A stretch of 64,000 bases of DNA from Aquimixticola soesokkakensis. Lineage in GTDB: Bacteria > Pseudomonadota > Alphaproteobacteria > Rhodobacterales > Rhodobacteraceae. The translations under genes and the position numbers were made by a program. Each line of letters begins with the position of its first letter. The stretch's first letter is position 1. Below are positions 33,788 to 40,805 of this stretch, piece after piece. The notes beneath the pieces were generated by a model that saw nothing but the letters and a program-made list of their open reading frames with translations, had not been told where the DNA came from and ran no database searches. The stretch lies in contig NZ_FWFS01000004.1 in the NCBI RefSeq assembly GCF_900172375.1, positions 62,001 through 126,000 of the forward strand. The letters are read 5' to 3'.

Positions 33788-34051
33788 TCAGTAACAACGC
33801 ATGATGCCAAGCGAGTCAGTGGAGCAATTTGTCCCATTGCTTCCACGCGTGATCCCAAGTGAGTCGGTAGACCAAGAATTACCGTAGTTGTCGCGGGTTA
33901 TTCCAAGGCTGTCGGTTGAATAGGAACTGCCGTCGCTGCAACGGGTAATTCCAAGACTGTCGGTCGAGCAGTTAAGACTCTGAGCCGAAGCGAAAGACGC
34001 CCAAAGCACTGCAATCGCAGCGCCAACAATTTGAATAAAATTTGTTTTCAT
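33788..34051 (-). CDS. Secreted protein with four tandem STDSLGITR repeats
   Basis: 87 residues: signal peptide MKTNFIQIVGAAIAVLWASFASA, then four ~16-residue units built as (C/Y/W)STDSLGI(T/M)R plus a Gly/Asn-rich link. Cys in the first and last units could form disulfides. It starts 4 nt after the large-terminase stop with an AGGTAAAG site, so it is co-transcribed with packaging genes although exported. Possibly a moron expressed with late genes. Function unknown; similar STDSLG-type repeats exist in small bacterial secreted proteins. Confidence 0.75.
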   Translation of the reverse strand: MKTNFIQIVGAAIAVLWASFASAQSLNCSTDSLGITRCSDGSSYSTDSLGITRDNYGNSWSTDSLGITRGSNGTNCSTDSLGIMRCY

Positions 34052-34055
34052 GTCT

Positions 34056-35813
34056 TTACCTGTTTAACCATGTTGAACGCACAATCTGCGGTTGCCGCTT
34101 TGGCGCTGCCTCACTCGACAGTTCTTCCGCCCGCCTGTCAAGATTCACCCCGATCAACTGGCGCGCGGCCCAAGCGTAAACCGTGGCGTCCAGCGTTTCG
34201 GCCCGCTTGCCCTTGATCCGCTCAAAGCGGGCATCCGGCCTGCCCCGAACATAGCGCATCACGCGCCGCTCAGAGGTCAGTTGTTCGAAGTAGATCGGTT
34301 CCAAGGCATCCCCGAACCGGACGCCTACGCCGCGCGCCAGTCGAGTGAATAGCTGCGATTTCACCGCGTCGGAACCGACCAGCCACAGAAGCTGCCCTTT
34401 GGTGCCAGACTTTTGCAGGAAGGCCCGTGAGAAGCCCGGAACGCCTTTGATAGCCACGACGCGCCGCCCATAGCGCGGGCGGGTGAAGCTGTTCACGATT
34501 TCCGTATGCCCGCCGTCCCCTGAGTCGATGCAGGCTGCGTCAATGCGGATCGTGCCGCCGTTCGGGTGCTGCCACGTTTCACGCAACAGCGAGTCCAGGT
34601 CTTGCCAGACGGCTTCCCCGTCAATCGGCCCCCAGAAGATGCGATGATCGAGAGCAAAAATGTCGCTGCGCCCGTGCCCCATGATAACCACTTCAATCCG
34701 GTCATCCTGGGAGTCGACACCGGCAGTCAGGAACAGCACGTCATCCGGCAGGGCATCGAGGCGGAACGGTTCACGCCGCCCGAACAATTCGTGTTCGTCC
34801 AGATCATCGCCTTCGGTTTTCCACGGTTCGCCAAGGACCAGGTTCGTGAAGGTCTGCAAGGTTTCCGGGCTTTTCTTGGCTTCCAAGAATTCGGCTGCCA
34901 GCTTTGCCCAGCGCGCGTTGAAATGCGGGCTGATAAGGGCATTCACTTTGAACCCGGCATGGCCCTTCACATCGGGCGCAGTTGCGCGCCAGCGGCCCGC
35001 AGCGACCATCGCGGGCTTATCCCGTTCCTGCACAATGCAGCCGTTATTCGGGCAGGTCCAATGCGCCGAGTCCGGGTCACCTTTCTGCCAGCGAATATCT
35101 GCCCATTTGATTTCCGCGAATTCGTTGCAGGACGGGCAAAGACATTCGTAAATCCGTTTGTCCGATTTGTCATAGAGCCGGGTTGCCGGGCCAAAGTCGA
35201 AAACCGGAGTCGAACCTGCAATGATCTTCCGATCTCGAAAGGTCATGGTGCGCATGGTCGCTAACTCTATTGGATCGCCTTCCTGCGAAACCTCAAACCC
35301 GTCTATTTCGTCCATAATCAGAATTTTCGCCGTGTGGCGGCGCAGGTTGCGCGGGCTTTTCGCAGCAAGGAATTTCAAGCTGCCACCGGGAAAGCGCCGG
35401 TTGAGCATGGTCGACCGGCCCGTTTCGTCGGCTTCATCGCTTAACAGGCCACGCAAGGCGGGCGATGCGCTGAATACCTGTTCCAGGTCGACGGCATAGT
35501 CGCGGGCATCGTCCGCAGTCGGCTGGACGGCCAAGATCGGCGCGGGGGCGTTCGCAACGTGACTGGCGATGATGCCAGACAGAAGCGCGGTGTAGCCGAT
35601 ACGCGCTGATTTCAGCACGGTCACCCGCTCAATCCCCGGATCGTCCAGCGCATCGCAGATGCCCCGCTGATAGGCCCAGAGTTTCATCTTGCCGGGAAGC
35701 GCGCTGGCATTCTGCGGCAGGAAGATATTCGCCTCAATCCAGTCTGCGGTTGCCATATCGGCGGGCGGGCGCAGGGCTTTCAGGGCGCGGCTGCGAATCA
35801 ACTCAATTCCCAT
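34056..35813 (-). CDS. Terminase large subunit, lambda GpA family
   Basis: 585-residue packaging motor and nuclease. ATPase motifs: Walker A-like VLKSARIGYT (about 67-75) and Walker B ILIMDEIDG (about 164-172). A zinc-binding insert (CLCPSCNEFAE ... WTCPNNGC) and a nuclease domain (FLTAGVDSQDDRIEVVIMGHG; RIDAACIDSGDGGHTEIV) follow. The ATG at 35813 with AAGGACTC is preferred over 35867 and overlaps the small-subunit stop by 11 nt. Confidence 0.93.
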   Translation of the reverse strand: MGIELIRSRALKALRPPADMATADWIEANIFLPQNASALPGKMKLWAYQRGICDALDDPGIERVTVLKSARIGYTALLSGIIASHVANAPAPILAVQPTADDARDYAVDLEQVFSASPALRGLLSDEADETGRSTMLNRRFPGGSLKFLAAKSPRNLRRHTAKILIMDEIDGFEVSQEGDPIELATMRTMTFRDRKIIAGSTPVFDFGPATRLYDKSDKRIYECLCPSCNEFAEIKWADIRWQKGDPDSAHWTCPNNGCIVQERDKPAMVAAGRWRATAPDVKGHAGFKVNALISPHFNARWAKLAAEFLEAKKSPETLQTFTNLVLGEPWKTEGDDLDEHELFGRREPFRLDALPDDVLFLTAGVDSQDDRIEVVIMGHGRSDIFALDHRIFWGPIDGEAVWQDLDSLLRETWQHPNGGTIRIDAACIDSGDGGHTEIVNSFTRPRYGRRVVAIKGVPGFSRAFLQKSGTKGQLLWLVGSDAVKSQLFTRLARGVGVRFGDALEPIYFEQLTSERRVMRYVRGRPDARFERIKGKRAETLDATVYAWAARQLIGVNLDRRAEELSSEAAPKRQPQIVRSTWLNR

Positions 35814-36330
35814 TTGCGAGTCCTTCCAAGGCAGCTTTGATTTCCCGGTCAATCTCTGCCACGTCATGTGCAGTCAGATGCGCCAGTTTCGATCCCACGC
35901 GGGACGGCACGGCCAAGACGGTCGACCGGACATCCCGCAGCACGTTCGCCCATTCGCGTTCCACGTCAGCACTTCTGACCAATTCGCCGCGCGCCGCCGC
36001 GTTCTGAATTTCAATCTTGTCGGCTTGATGCTTGGCGAGGCGCAGCTTTTCGGTTTTCAAATCGTCGGGAACCTGCCCCCCGCCCTTGATCGCACCATCC
36101 CGCAGCCGGGCAATGTAACCGTGCAAGGATGCCCGAACATCCCACCGGCCCCGGCCATTCTTCACAAGAGTCCCGTCGCGGGTTTTGGTGCGCACCTGAC
36201 TCGTGGCAAGGCCCAGAAAGGCCGCAATTTCGGATTCCGTCATCGTTGCCGGAATCCGGTCTTCGGGGTGCGGGTCAGCGGGTTTGAAGTCTTGAAACAG
36301 GTCTTCCAGGTTCGTTTCAGAATAGGTCAT
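35803..36330 (-). CDS. Terminase small subunit, Nu1-like
   Basis: 175 residues. Recognises the packaging site and recruits the large subunit. The N-terminal winged HTH reads MTESEIAAFLGLATSQVRTKTRDGTLVKNGRGRWDVRASLHGYI; a helical oligomerisation region follows (LKTEKLRLAKHQADKIEIQNAAARGELV). Overlaps the large-subunit gene. Presence of a Nu1/GpA pair suggests cos-type packaging. Confidence 0.88.
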   Translation of the reverse strand: MTYSETNLEDLFQDFKPADPHPEDRIPATMTESEIAAFLGLATSQVRTKTRDGTLVKNGRGRWDVRASLHGYIARLRDGAIKGGGQVPDDLKTEKLRLAKHQADKIEIQNAAARGELVRSADVEREWANVLRDVRSTVLAVPSRVGSKLAHLTAHDVAEIDREIKAALEGLANGN

Positions 36331-36625
36331 TGATGCTTACCTTTCGGCCCTGCCATTGAAATTTTTCTGTAGAGCGCGTTTTTTCGGGGTTCGGAGTCCC
36401 CGCGGGTGCCGCCCCTAGGGAAGGACCCATGATCGAATGGGGGCGATGATCGCGGCAAACCAATGATGCGCCACGCTGCACCGCCGCTTCCGATTGATTG
36501 TGCTTCATCTTCTGGTTCCATTGCTGAGCATGGCACCGAGACACGGGACACCCTTAAGGGGTGTGTCCCTGTCCGTCTCGCCGGTGTGCCCTTTTGCCGG
36601 TTGAGACATGCGAGACATGTCCCGG
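36331..36625. other. Gap between small terminase and primase; candidate cos/replication site
   Basis: No convincing gene in 295 bases (short frames here lack family similarity). Immediately upstream of the small terminase is where lambda-type cos sites lie. The half next to the primase contains clustered GAGAC motifs and a large dyad, listed separately. Confidence 0.4.
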
Positions 36626-36634
36626 TCATGTCTC
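36538..36634. repeat. Cluster of five GAGAC/GTCTC motifs with dyad symmetry
   Basis: GAGAC at 36538, 36603 and 36612, and its complement GTCTC at 36575 and 36630. The first pair brackets GGGACA...TGTCCC around CCCTTAAGGGG; the second set forms GAGACATG...CATGTCTC. It overlaps the 3' end of the primase gene. PICI origins usually consist of iterons beside the rep gene, so this is a candidate origin. Confidence 0.4.
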
Positions 36635-38761
36635 AGTCCGTCCCGTTTCATCGTCATCTGACAGGCCATCATCAAAGCCGTCGCGGATGGAATAGAAGCC
36701 ATCATCGCCTGTAACCAATCCATCCCGTGCCAGCGTTTCGAGTGACCGATTGAACGCTTTTCGCCGGGTTGCAGGATCCTCATTCGCGCAAACCGCATCG
36801 GACGCTAAACAAGCGTTTCTCCAATCGTCCCGGTTGACCGGCTGTGTCATGCCTTCCAGGATTTTCAGCGCTGCCGCAGCTTGCGGGGGAAGGCGCTTCA
36901 CCTTGGCCGGGATGCCGGTCAGCGGGTTGCAGCGCGGATAGGTCAGCGGGTCTCCATCATCATCAAATCCGAAGTCATCGGTGGCGATGGTGAAGGCAAT
37001 GTCTCGATCACAGGTGCCGTTCCTGTTTTTGGTCAGCCTGCCCCGGATGATCTTCTGTTCATCGTCGCGCTTCACATGCAGGGCAACATCAAGCGCCCCA
37101 TTCAACAAGCTATGCCCACGCGGTGTGCCACCTTCCGCTTTCGTGTCGTGGTGGATCAGCACAACCGCAGCGCCCCAACGGGTCAGCGCCCGCGACACCG
37201 CGACCACGCGGCCCATAGCTTCGGCGCTGTTCTCTTCCAGGCCGGGGAATGCCATTGCCAGCGTGTCGATAAAGATCAGCGCGGGGCGTTCGGCCTTCAC
37301 AGCCTCTTTCAGCGCCAGATAGTCAGGCGACTCCTTGATAAGAAGGTTCGACACGCCTTCCACCAGCTTGAAGGTTTGCGCGCCGCCATGCGCCTTCCGC
37401 AGCGCCTTCACGCGCCCGCGCATCCCGTGGGAGTCTTCGGACGCCACATAGAACACGCCGCCCGCTTTGGTGCGCATCCCGAAGGCTTCATTGCCCTGCG
37501 TCAGCATGTAGCCAAGGAAGGGCGCAATGAGGGATTTACCGGCACCCGGCGCGCCGAAGATGCAGGCAACGTCCTTTTCGGCCAGCAAGCCTTTAATCAG
37601 GTATTTGCGCGCGGGTGACGCCTCACATTCATCGGGCGTTAGAAAGGTCAGCGTCGACGGTTTCGGCTTTCCCGGCTCGGGATGTGCAGGCAGATCGTCA
37701 AAATCGTCTATGGATACGTTGGAAGGCCGCTCATAGCCATTTTGAATTGCGTAGTGAAAAAGAGTCCCGATGGTAATTCCACCAGGCTTGAAGCCCCGCC
37801 ACTTCTGGCGCAGTTCTTTGATTCCCTTGTATCCGATTTGTGTTGCTGACCAGGTATTCCAAACGGCCAAACCTTCATCGCTGCCCCAGAAGTCAGAATG
37901 AATTGCCTGTCCTATTTCAAGCCATTTGAAATAGTTACCCTTTTCGAGGGTGATGCAGGCCAGCGCGCGCTGGATTTCCGCCCGGTCAGCCGGTTCGCGG
38001 AACAGGTCTGACAGATCGGTTGTCGACTTCACCGGCTTGGGTGCCGGGCCAATCGAGGCAACGCCGGTCACGCAGTCCAGCGTCTGCCCTTCCACAAGGA
38101 TCGACTTCGGGGGGCGTTCGGCCAAGCCGCCAAAGTAGAAGGATTGCGACGGTTTGAAGGACTCATCCGCAAGGATGCCCCCCAGCGCGCCGTTGAGACG
38201 GGCGCAGAGGGCTTCCCGTTCTTCCGGTGCAGCTTCACGCGCCAGAGGTGCTAGGACGCGCCAGCGCGGCGCTTCCGGAGTATGGCTTGGGGTGGTGTAG
38301 ATCAGCGCGGCGATGCCAGCCTGGCGCAGCCGTTCGGCGGCGTCCTGAGGCGTAACCGCGCCCGCGTCATAGTCGCCCTCCACCCCTGACACGCTCAACA
38401 GGTTGGCATCGTGGCGCAGGCTGCCCTTTTCGGTTCGCACATCCCCGAAGGTGCCCAGCTTGACCAATGGCAGGTCGGATTTTGCGGCGGCGGTTGTGGC
38501 AGTCAGCCGGGCGTGAATCTGCCGAAGGGAAAGCCGCGCCGGTTCGATCCGCTGCGCCTTCACATCGGCAAACATGGATACCGCCAACGGCACATCGCAG
38601 CCTTGATTCTCAGTCGCAGATTCAGTATATTTCTCGAACGCGATTTTCTGAGCCGCCGAAGTTTCAACGCCGTTCCCGGTTGCAGCCGGGGCGGCGTTTT
38701 CCGTTTCAGGTGGCGGCGTCCAATCGAACAGGTCGCTGAGGTCGGTAAAGTAGTCTTTCAC
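36626..38761 (-). CDS. Primase-helicase (PriCT-2 and RepA-like ATPase)
   Basis: 711-residue replication protein. The N-terminal ~230 residues resemble primase-like regions (ALIYTTPSHTPEAPRWRVLAPL). A PriCT-2 domain spans ~255-340 (LEKGNYFKWLEIGQAIHSDFWG ... GGITIGTLFHYAIQNGY). A RecA-fold ATPase of the RepA/AAA_25 type follows, with Walker A GAPGAGKS near 405 and Walker B ALIFIDTLA. The C-terminus is winged-helix-like (RSLETLARDGLVTGDDGFY). GTG start with AAGGA. It is the first gene after attR and heads the long minus-strand gene series. Confidence 0.88.
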   Translation of the reverse strand: MKDYFTDLSDLFDWTPPPETENAAPAATGNGVETSAAQKIAFEKYTESATENQGCDVPLAVSMFADVKAQRIEPARLSLRQIHARLTATTAAAKSDLPLVKLGTFGDVRTEKGSLRHDANLLSVSGVEGDYDAGAVTPQDAAERLRQAGIAALIYTTPSHTPEAPRWRVLAPLAREAAPEEREALCARLNGALGGILADESFKPSQSFYFGGLAERPPKSILVEGQTLDCVTGVASIGPAPKPVKSTTDLSDLFREPADRAEIQRALACITLEKGNYFKWLEIGQAIHSDFWGSDEGLAVWNTWSATQIGYKGIKELRQKWRGFKPGGITIGTLFHYAIQNGYERPSNVSIDDFDDLPAHPEPGKPKPSTLTFLTPDECEASPARKYLIKGLLAEKDVACIFGAPGAGKSLIAPFLGYMLTQGNEAFGMRTKAGGVFYVASEDSHGMRGRVKALRKAHGGAQTFKLVEGVSNLLIKESPDYLALKEAVKAERPALIFIDTLAMAFPGLEENSAEAMGRVVAVSRALTRWGAAVVLIHHDTKAEGGTPRGHSLLNGALDVALHVKRDDEQKIIRGRLTKNRNGTCDRDIAFTIATDDFGFDDDGDPLTYPRCNPLTGIPAKVKRLPPQAAAALKILEGMTQPVNRDDWRNACLASDAVCANEDPATRRKAFNRSLETLARDGLVTGDDGFYSIRDGFDDGLSDDDETGRTET

Positions 38762-38887
38762 GGTGCAGTTCCTTCATTGAAGGCCCCGCAAGGTTTGACA
38801 AGCTGGACGAAAAACTAGGAAATTCAATGGGCTGTTTCCGGTAGGGTTTACAGAGCAACTTATTGTTTTTGCTCATTTAGGTTACTA

Positions 38888-38902
38888 CAGGGTCGCCCAC
38901 CA
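38888..38902 (+). repeat. attR, 15-bp core
   Basis: Exact copy of the last 15 nt of tRNA-Tyr (CAGGGTCGCCCACCA), with unrelated flanks on both sides compared with attL. Marks the right end of the element. Confidence 0.88.
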
Positions 38903-39324
38903 TTTTACTTCCTTAAAATCGGTGGCTTACGTGACGCGGCGGGCAGATGCCCTGCCTGTGAACCGCTGGAATTTACCGCGTGGCGTTTTGGCGCCCTGCC
39001 CCTCAGCGCAAGCGCGACGCGCCCCAAAGCAATGCGGGGCTTGAGGTGCATCGGCGCGTAATGTCGGCCCGTCACATCAGCCCGTTATTTTGGATGGTCA
39101 CATCCGCGCCGCCGCCCTCGCTGGCGTTGAATTTGCGCAATTTTTGCAATTCCTCCTCTATACTTCTGGCCCGATAGAAGCGACACTTGGCCACAATCGC
39201 GCCTGATCGTTTCCAATTGCGGGTCAATCAAGCGCTTCAGTGCCGATCATAGTGTCGTCATGCCTCCCGCCGGTCTTGCCGACCAGATAACGCCAGATAA
39301 CGCCAGACAACGGATGTGTTTCGC
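38903..39324. other. Intergenic region right of attR
   Basis: No clear gene in the 422 bases except the doubtful small minus frame listed next. Just before the following gene a ten-base unit (CCAGATAACG type) occurs three times in tandem at about 39283-39312. No RNA gene seen. Confidence 0.4.
39072..39194 (-). CDS. Doubtful 40-aa ORF
   Basis: From a GTG at 39194 with AGG 8 nt upstream, the frame reads MAKCRFYRARSIEEELQKLR, then a short Gly-rich turn and VTIQNNGLM. The amphipathic helix and biased composition look protein-like, but there is no homology I recognise, and an extended TTG start is possible. May be a remnant beside the integration site. Confidence 0.3.
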   Translation of the reverse strand: MAKCRFYRARSIEEELQKLRKFNASEGGGADVTIQNNGLM

Positions 39325-40359
39325 ATGACCTCCCCCGCGAATGCCCCCCTGCCACCGGCCGACACCCACGGTGATCGCCCCGTGTTCAACGTCGTCGCCA
39401 TCGCTCAAAATGGCCGCATCATGTATGAGGCCGCTTTGTTTGCCGCCTCGCTGCGCCACTGTGACCCCGATTTCGCAGGCCGCCTGATTTTGGCGGTGCC
39501 GCAGGCGGGCGAGAACTGGAACAACGACCCGTCGGTGCGCGATGTTGACATTCTCGACCTCTACAAGCGCCTTGGCGTCGAAATCATTCCCTTCGAAAGC
39601 AAACATTTCGGCCAATCCTACCCCTACGGCAACAAAATCGAGGCGCTGATGGCCCTGCCAAAGGGCGAGCCCTTCGTGTTTTTTGACAGCGATACGCTGA
39701 TCATGGGGCCGCTCAGCCGCGTCGCCTTTGATTTCGACCGCCCCTGCGCCTCGCTCAAATGCGAAGGCACCTGGCCCGAAATCGAACTCTACGGGCCGGG
39801 CTATTACGAGAGCTGGAAATCGCTCTATGACCGCTTTGGCCTCGATATCGAGCCAACGATTGATCACAGCCAGCCCGAAGAATACTGGAAGCGCTTCCTG
39901 TATTTCAACGCGGGTTTCTTTTTCTATCGCTGCCCCCATGAATTTGGCGCGCGCTTCCTCGAATATGCCCTTGAAATCAGGGACAATCCCCCGCCCCAGG
40001 TCGCGTTGCAAAGCTTTGACCCCTGGCTTGATCAGGTGGCCCTGCCGCTGGTGATCCATTCCTTTGGCGGCGCGCGCAACACCCTGCCCGAGGACACGCT
40101 GGACGGGGCGATTTCGTGTCACTACCGCACGTTTCCCCTGCTCTACGCGCGCGAGAACGACCATGTGATCGAGACCCTGAACACTGTCGCCGCGCCCAAC
40201 TGGATCAAGAAAGTCCTCAAGGAATACGAGCCGATCAAGCGGCTGGTCTATCAAAACCGCGGCCTCAAGGTGCGCGACATGTTTGACCGCAACGACCTGC
40301 CGCGCCGCGAACGCACCATCCGCAACCGCATCCGCGCAGAAAACCTCTGGATGCGCTAG
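39325..40359 (+). CDS. GT-A-like glycosyltransferase-related protein
   Basis: 344 residues. A nucleotide-sugar transferase fold is suggested by FNVVAIAQNGRIMYEAALFAASLRHCDP at the N-terminus and by FVFFDSDTLIMGPL, a DxD motif on a strand as in GT8-like enzymes, preceded by YGNKIEALMALPKGE. FNAGFFFYRC and DPWLDQVALPL follow, as in GT8 acceptor regions. A GTG lies three codons upstream (39316), but the ATG is preferred. No polysaccharide genes adjoin it; substrate unknown. Confidence 0.65.
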   Translation: MTSPANAPLPPADTHGDRPVFNVVAIAQNGRIMYEAALFAASLRHCDPDFAGRLILAVPQAGENWNNDPSVRDVDILDLYKRLGVEIIPFESKHFGQSYPYGNKIEALMALPKGEPFVFFDSDTLIMGPLSRVAFDFDRPCASLKCEGTWPEIELYGPGYYESWKSLYDRFGLDIEPTIDHSQPEEYWKRFLYFNAGFFFYRCPHEFGARFLEYALEIRDNPPPQVALQSFDPWLDQVALPLVIHSFGGARNTLPEDTLDGAISCHYRTFPLLYARENDHVIETLNTVAAPNWIKKVLKEYEPIKRLVYQNRGLKVRDMFDRNDLPRRERTIRNRIRAENLWMR

Positions 40360-40805
40360 GCGGCCCTACACGCCTGCATTTTACCCCTCTAAAATACCCC
40401 CCCAAGAGACGGCTCACCGAAGCCATATCGGGAGGCGGGTGATGGCGGTATTTTTCACGCGTGCGATCTGCCGCCTTCTTACCGCCTTTCAGGCCAAACG
40501 CATCATCGCATGCGGTTTTCGCGGCGGGTTGCGACCGGACCCGGTGATATTGCGCAGTATGTTGCCGCTTTGGCCGGGGTCCCCGCGCCACAAAACGCCC
40601 AAGTCCGAGGCTTTGGCCCGCGTCCGGGCATCGGGCATCTGGCGCACAACATCGGCGGAGCCTCGCCACCTGCCCCACAAGCCGTTGCGTCTGCGCGCCT
40701 TTTGCTTTTCCTGAGGCGCGGCTTGGGGTAGGCTTGGGGCGGAAAAAACAAGATCTCGCCCCGATCGGTCCTTGCAACCGGCACAGTGGCGCGGAGGGGC
40801 CCGAG
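40360..40805. other. Intergenic region without identified features
   Basis: 446 bases between the glycosyltransferase-like gene and the large low-complexity protein. Several short frames exist, none with plausible composition or a ribosome site. No RNA or repeat recognised. Confidence 0.4.

Larger units (their letters stand above)
26785..38902. mobile_element. Integrated element of ~12.1 kb at tRNA-Tyr; capsid-forming satellite (cf-PICI-like) or remnant prophage
   Basis: Bounded by the duplicated tRNA 3' end. Genes in minus-strand order: primase-helicase, small terminase, large terminase, repeat protein, [cargo], portal, 51-aa ORF, protease-capsid fusion, gpW-like, DUF2190 decorator, AlpA-like, integrase. 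There is no tail, tape-measure, baseplate, holin, endolysin or CI-type repressor gene. Known capsid-forming phage-inducible islands have this content: integrase, AlpA, primase and a full head/packaging set but no tails, which they take from a helper phage. The alternative is a prophage that has lost its tail and lysis modules. The ordered, tightly spaced head genes and two clean att sites argue against random decay. Confidence 0.8.

Noticed and set aside
36317-36629. Short minus-strand frames (75 and 100 codons) between small terminase and primase
   Set aside because: They overlap neighbouring genes in other frames, lack ribosome sites and match no family.
39247-40254. 335-codon minus-strand frame
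   Set aside because: Overlaps the glycosyltransferase-like gene completely; the plus-strand protein has a DxD motif and natural composition.
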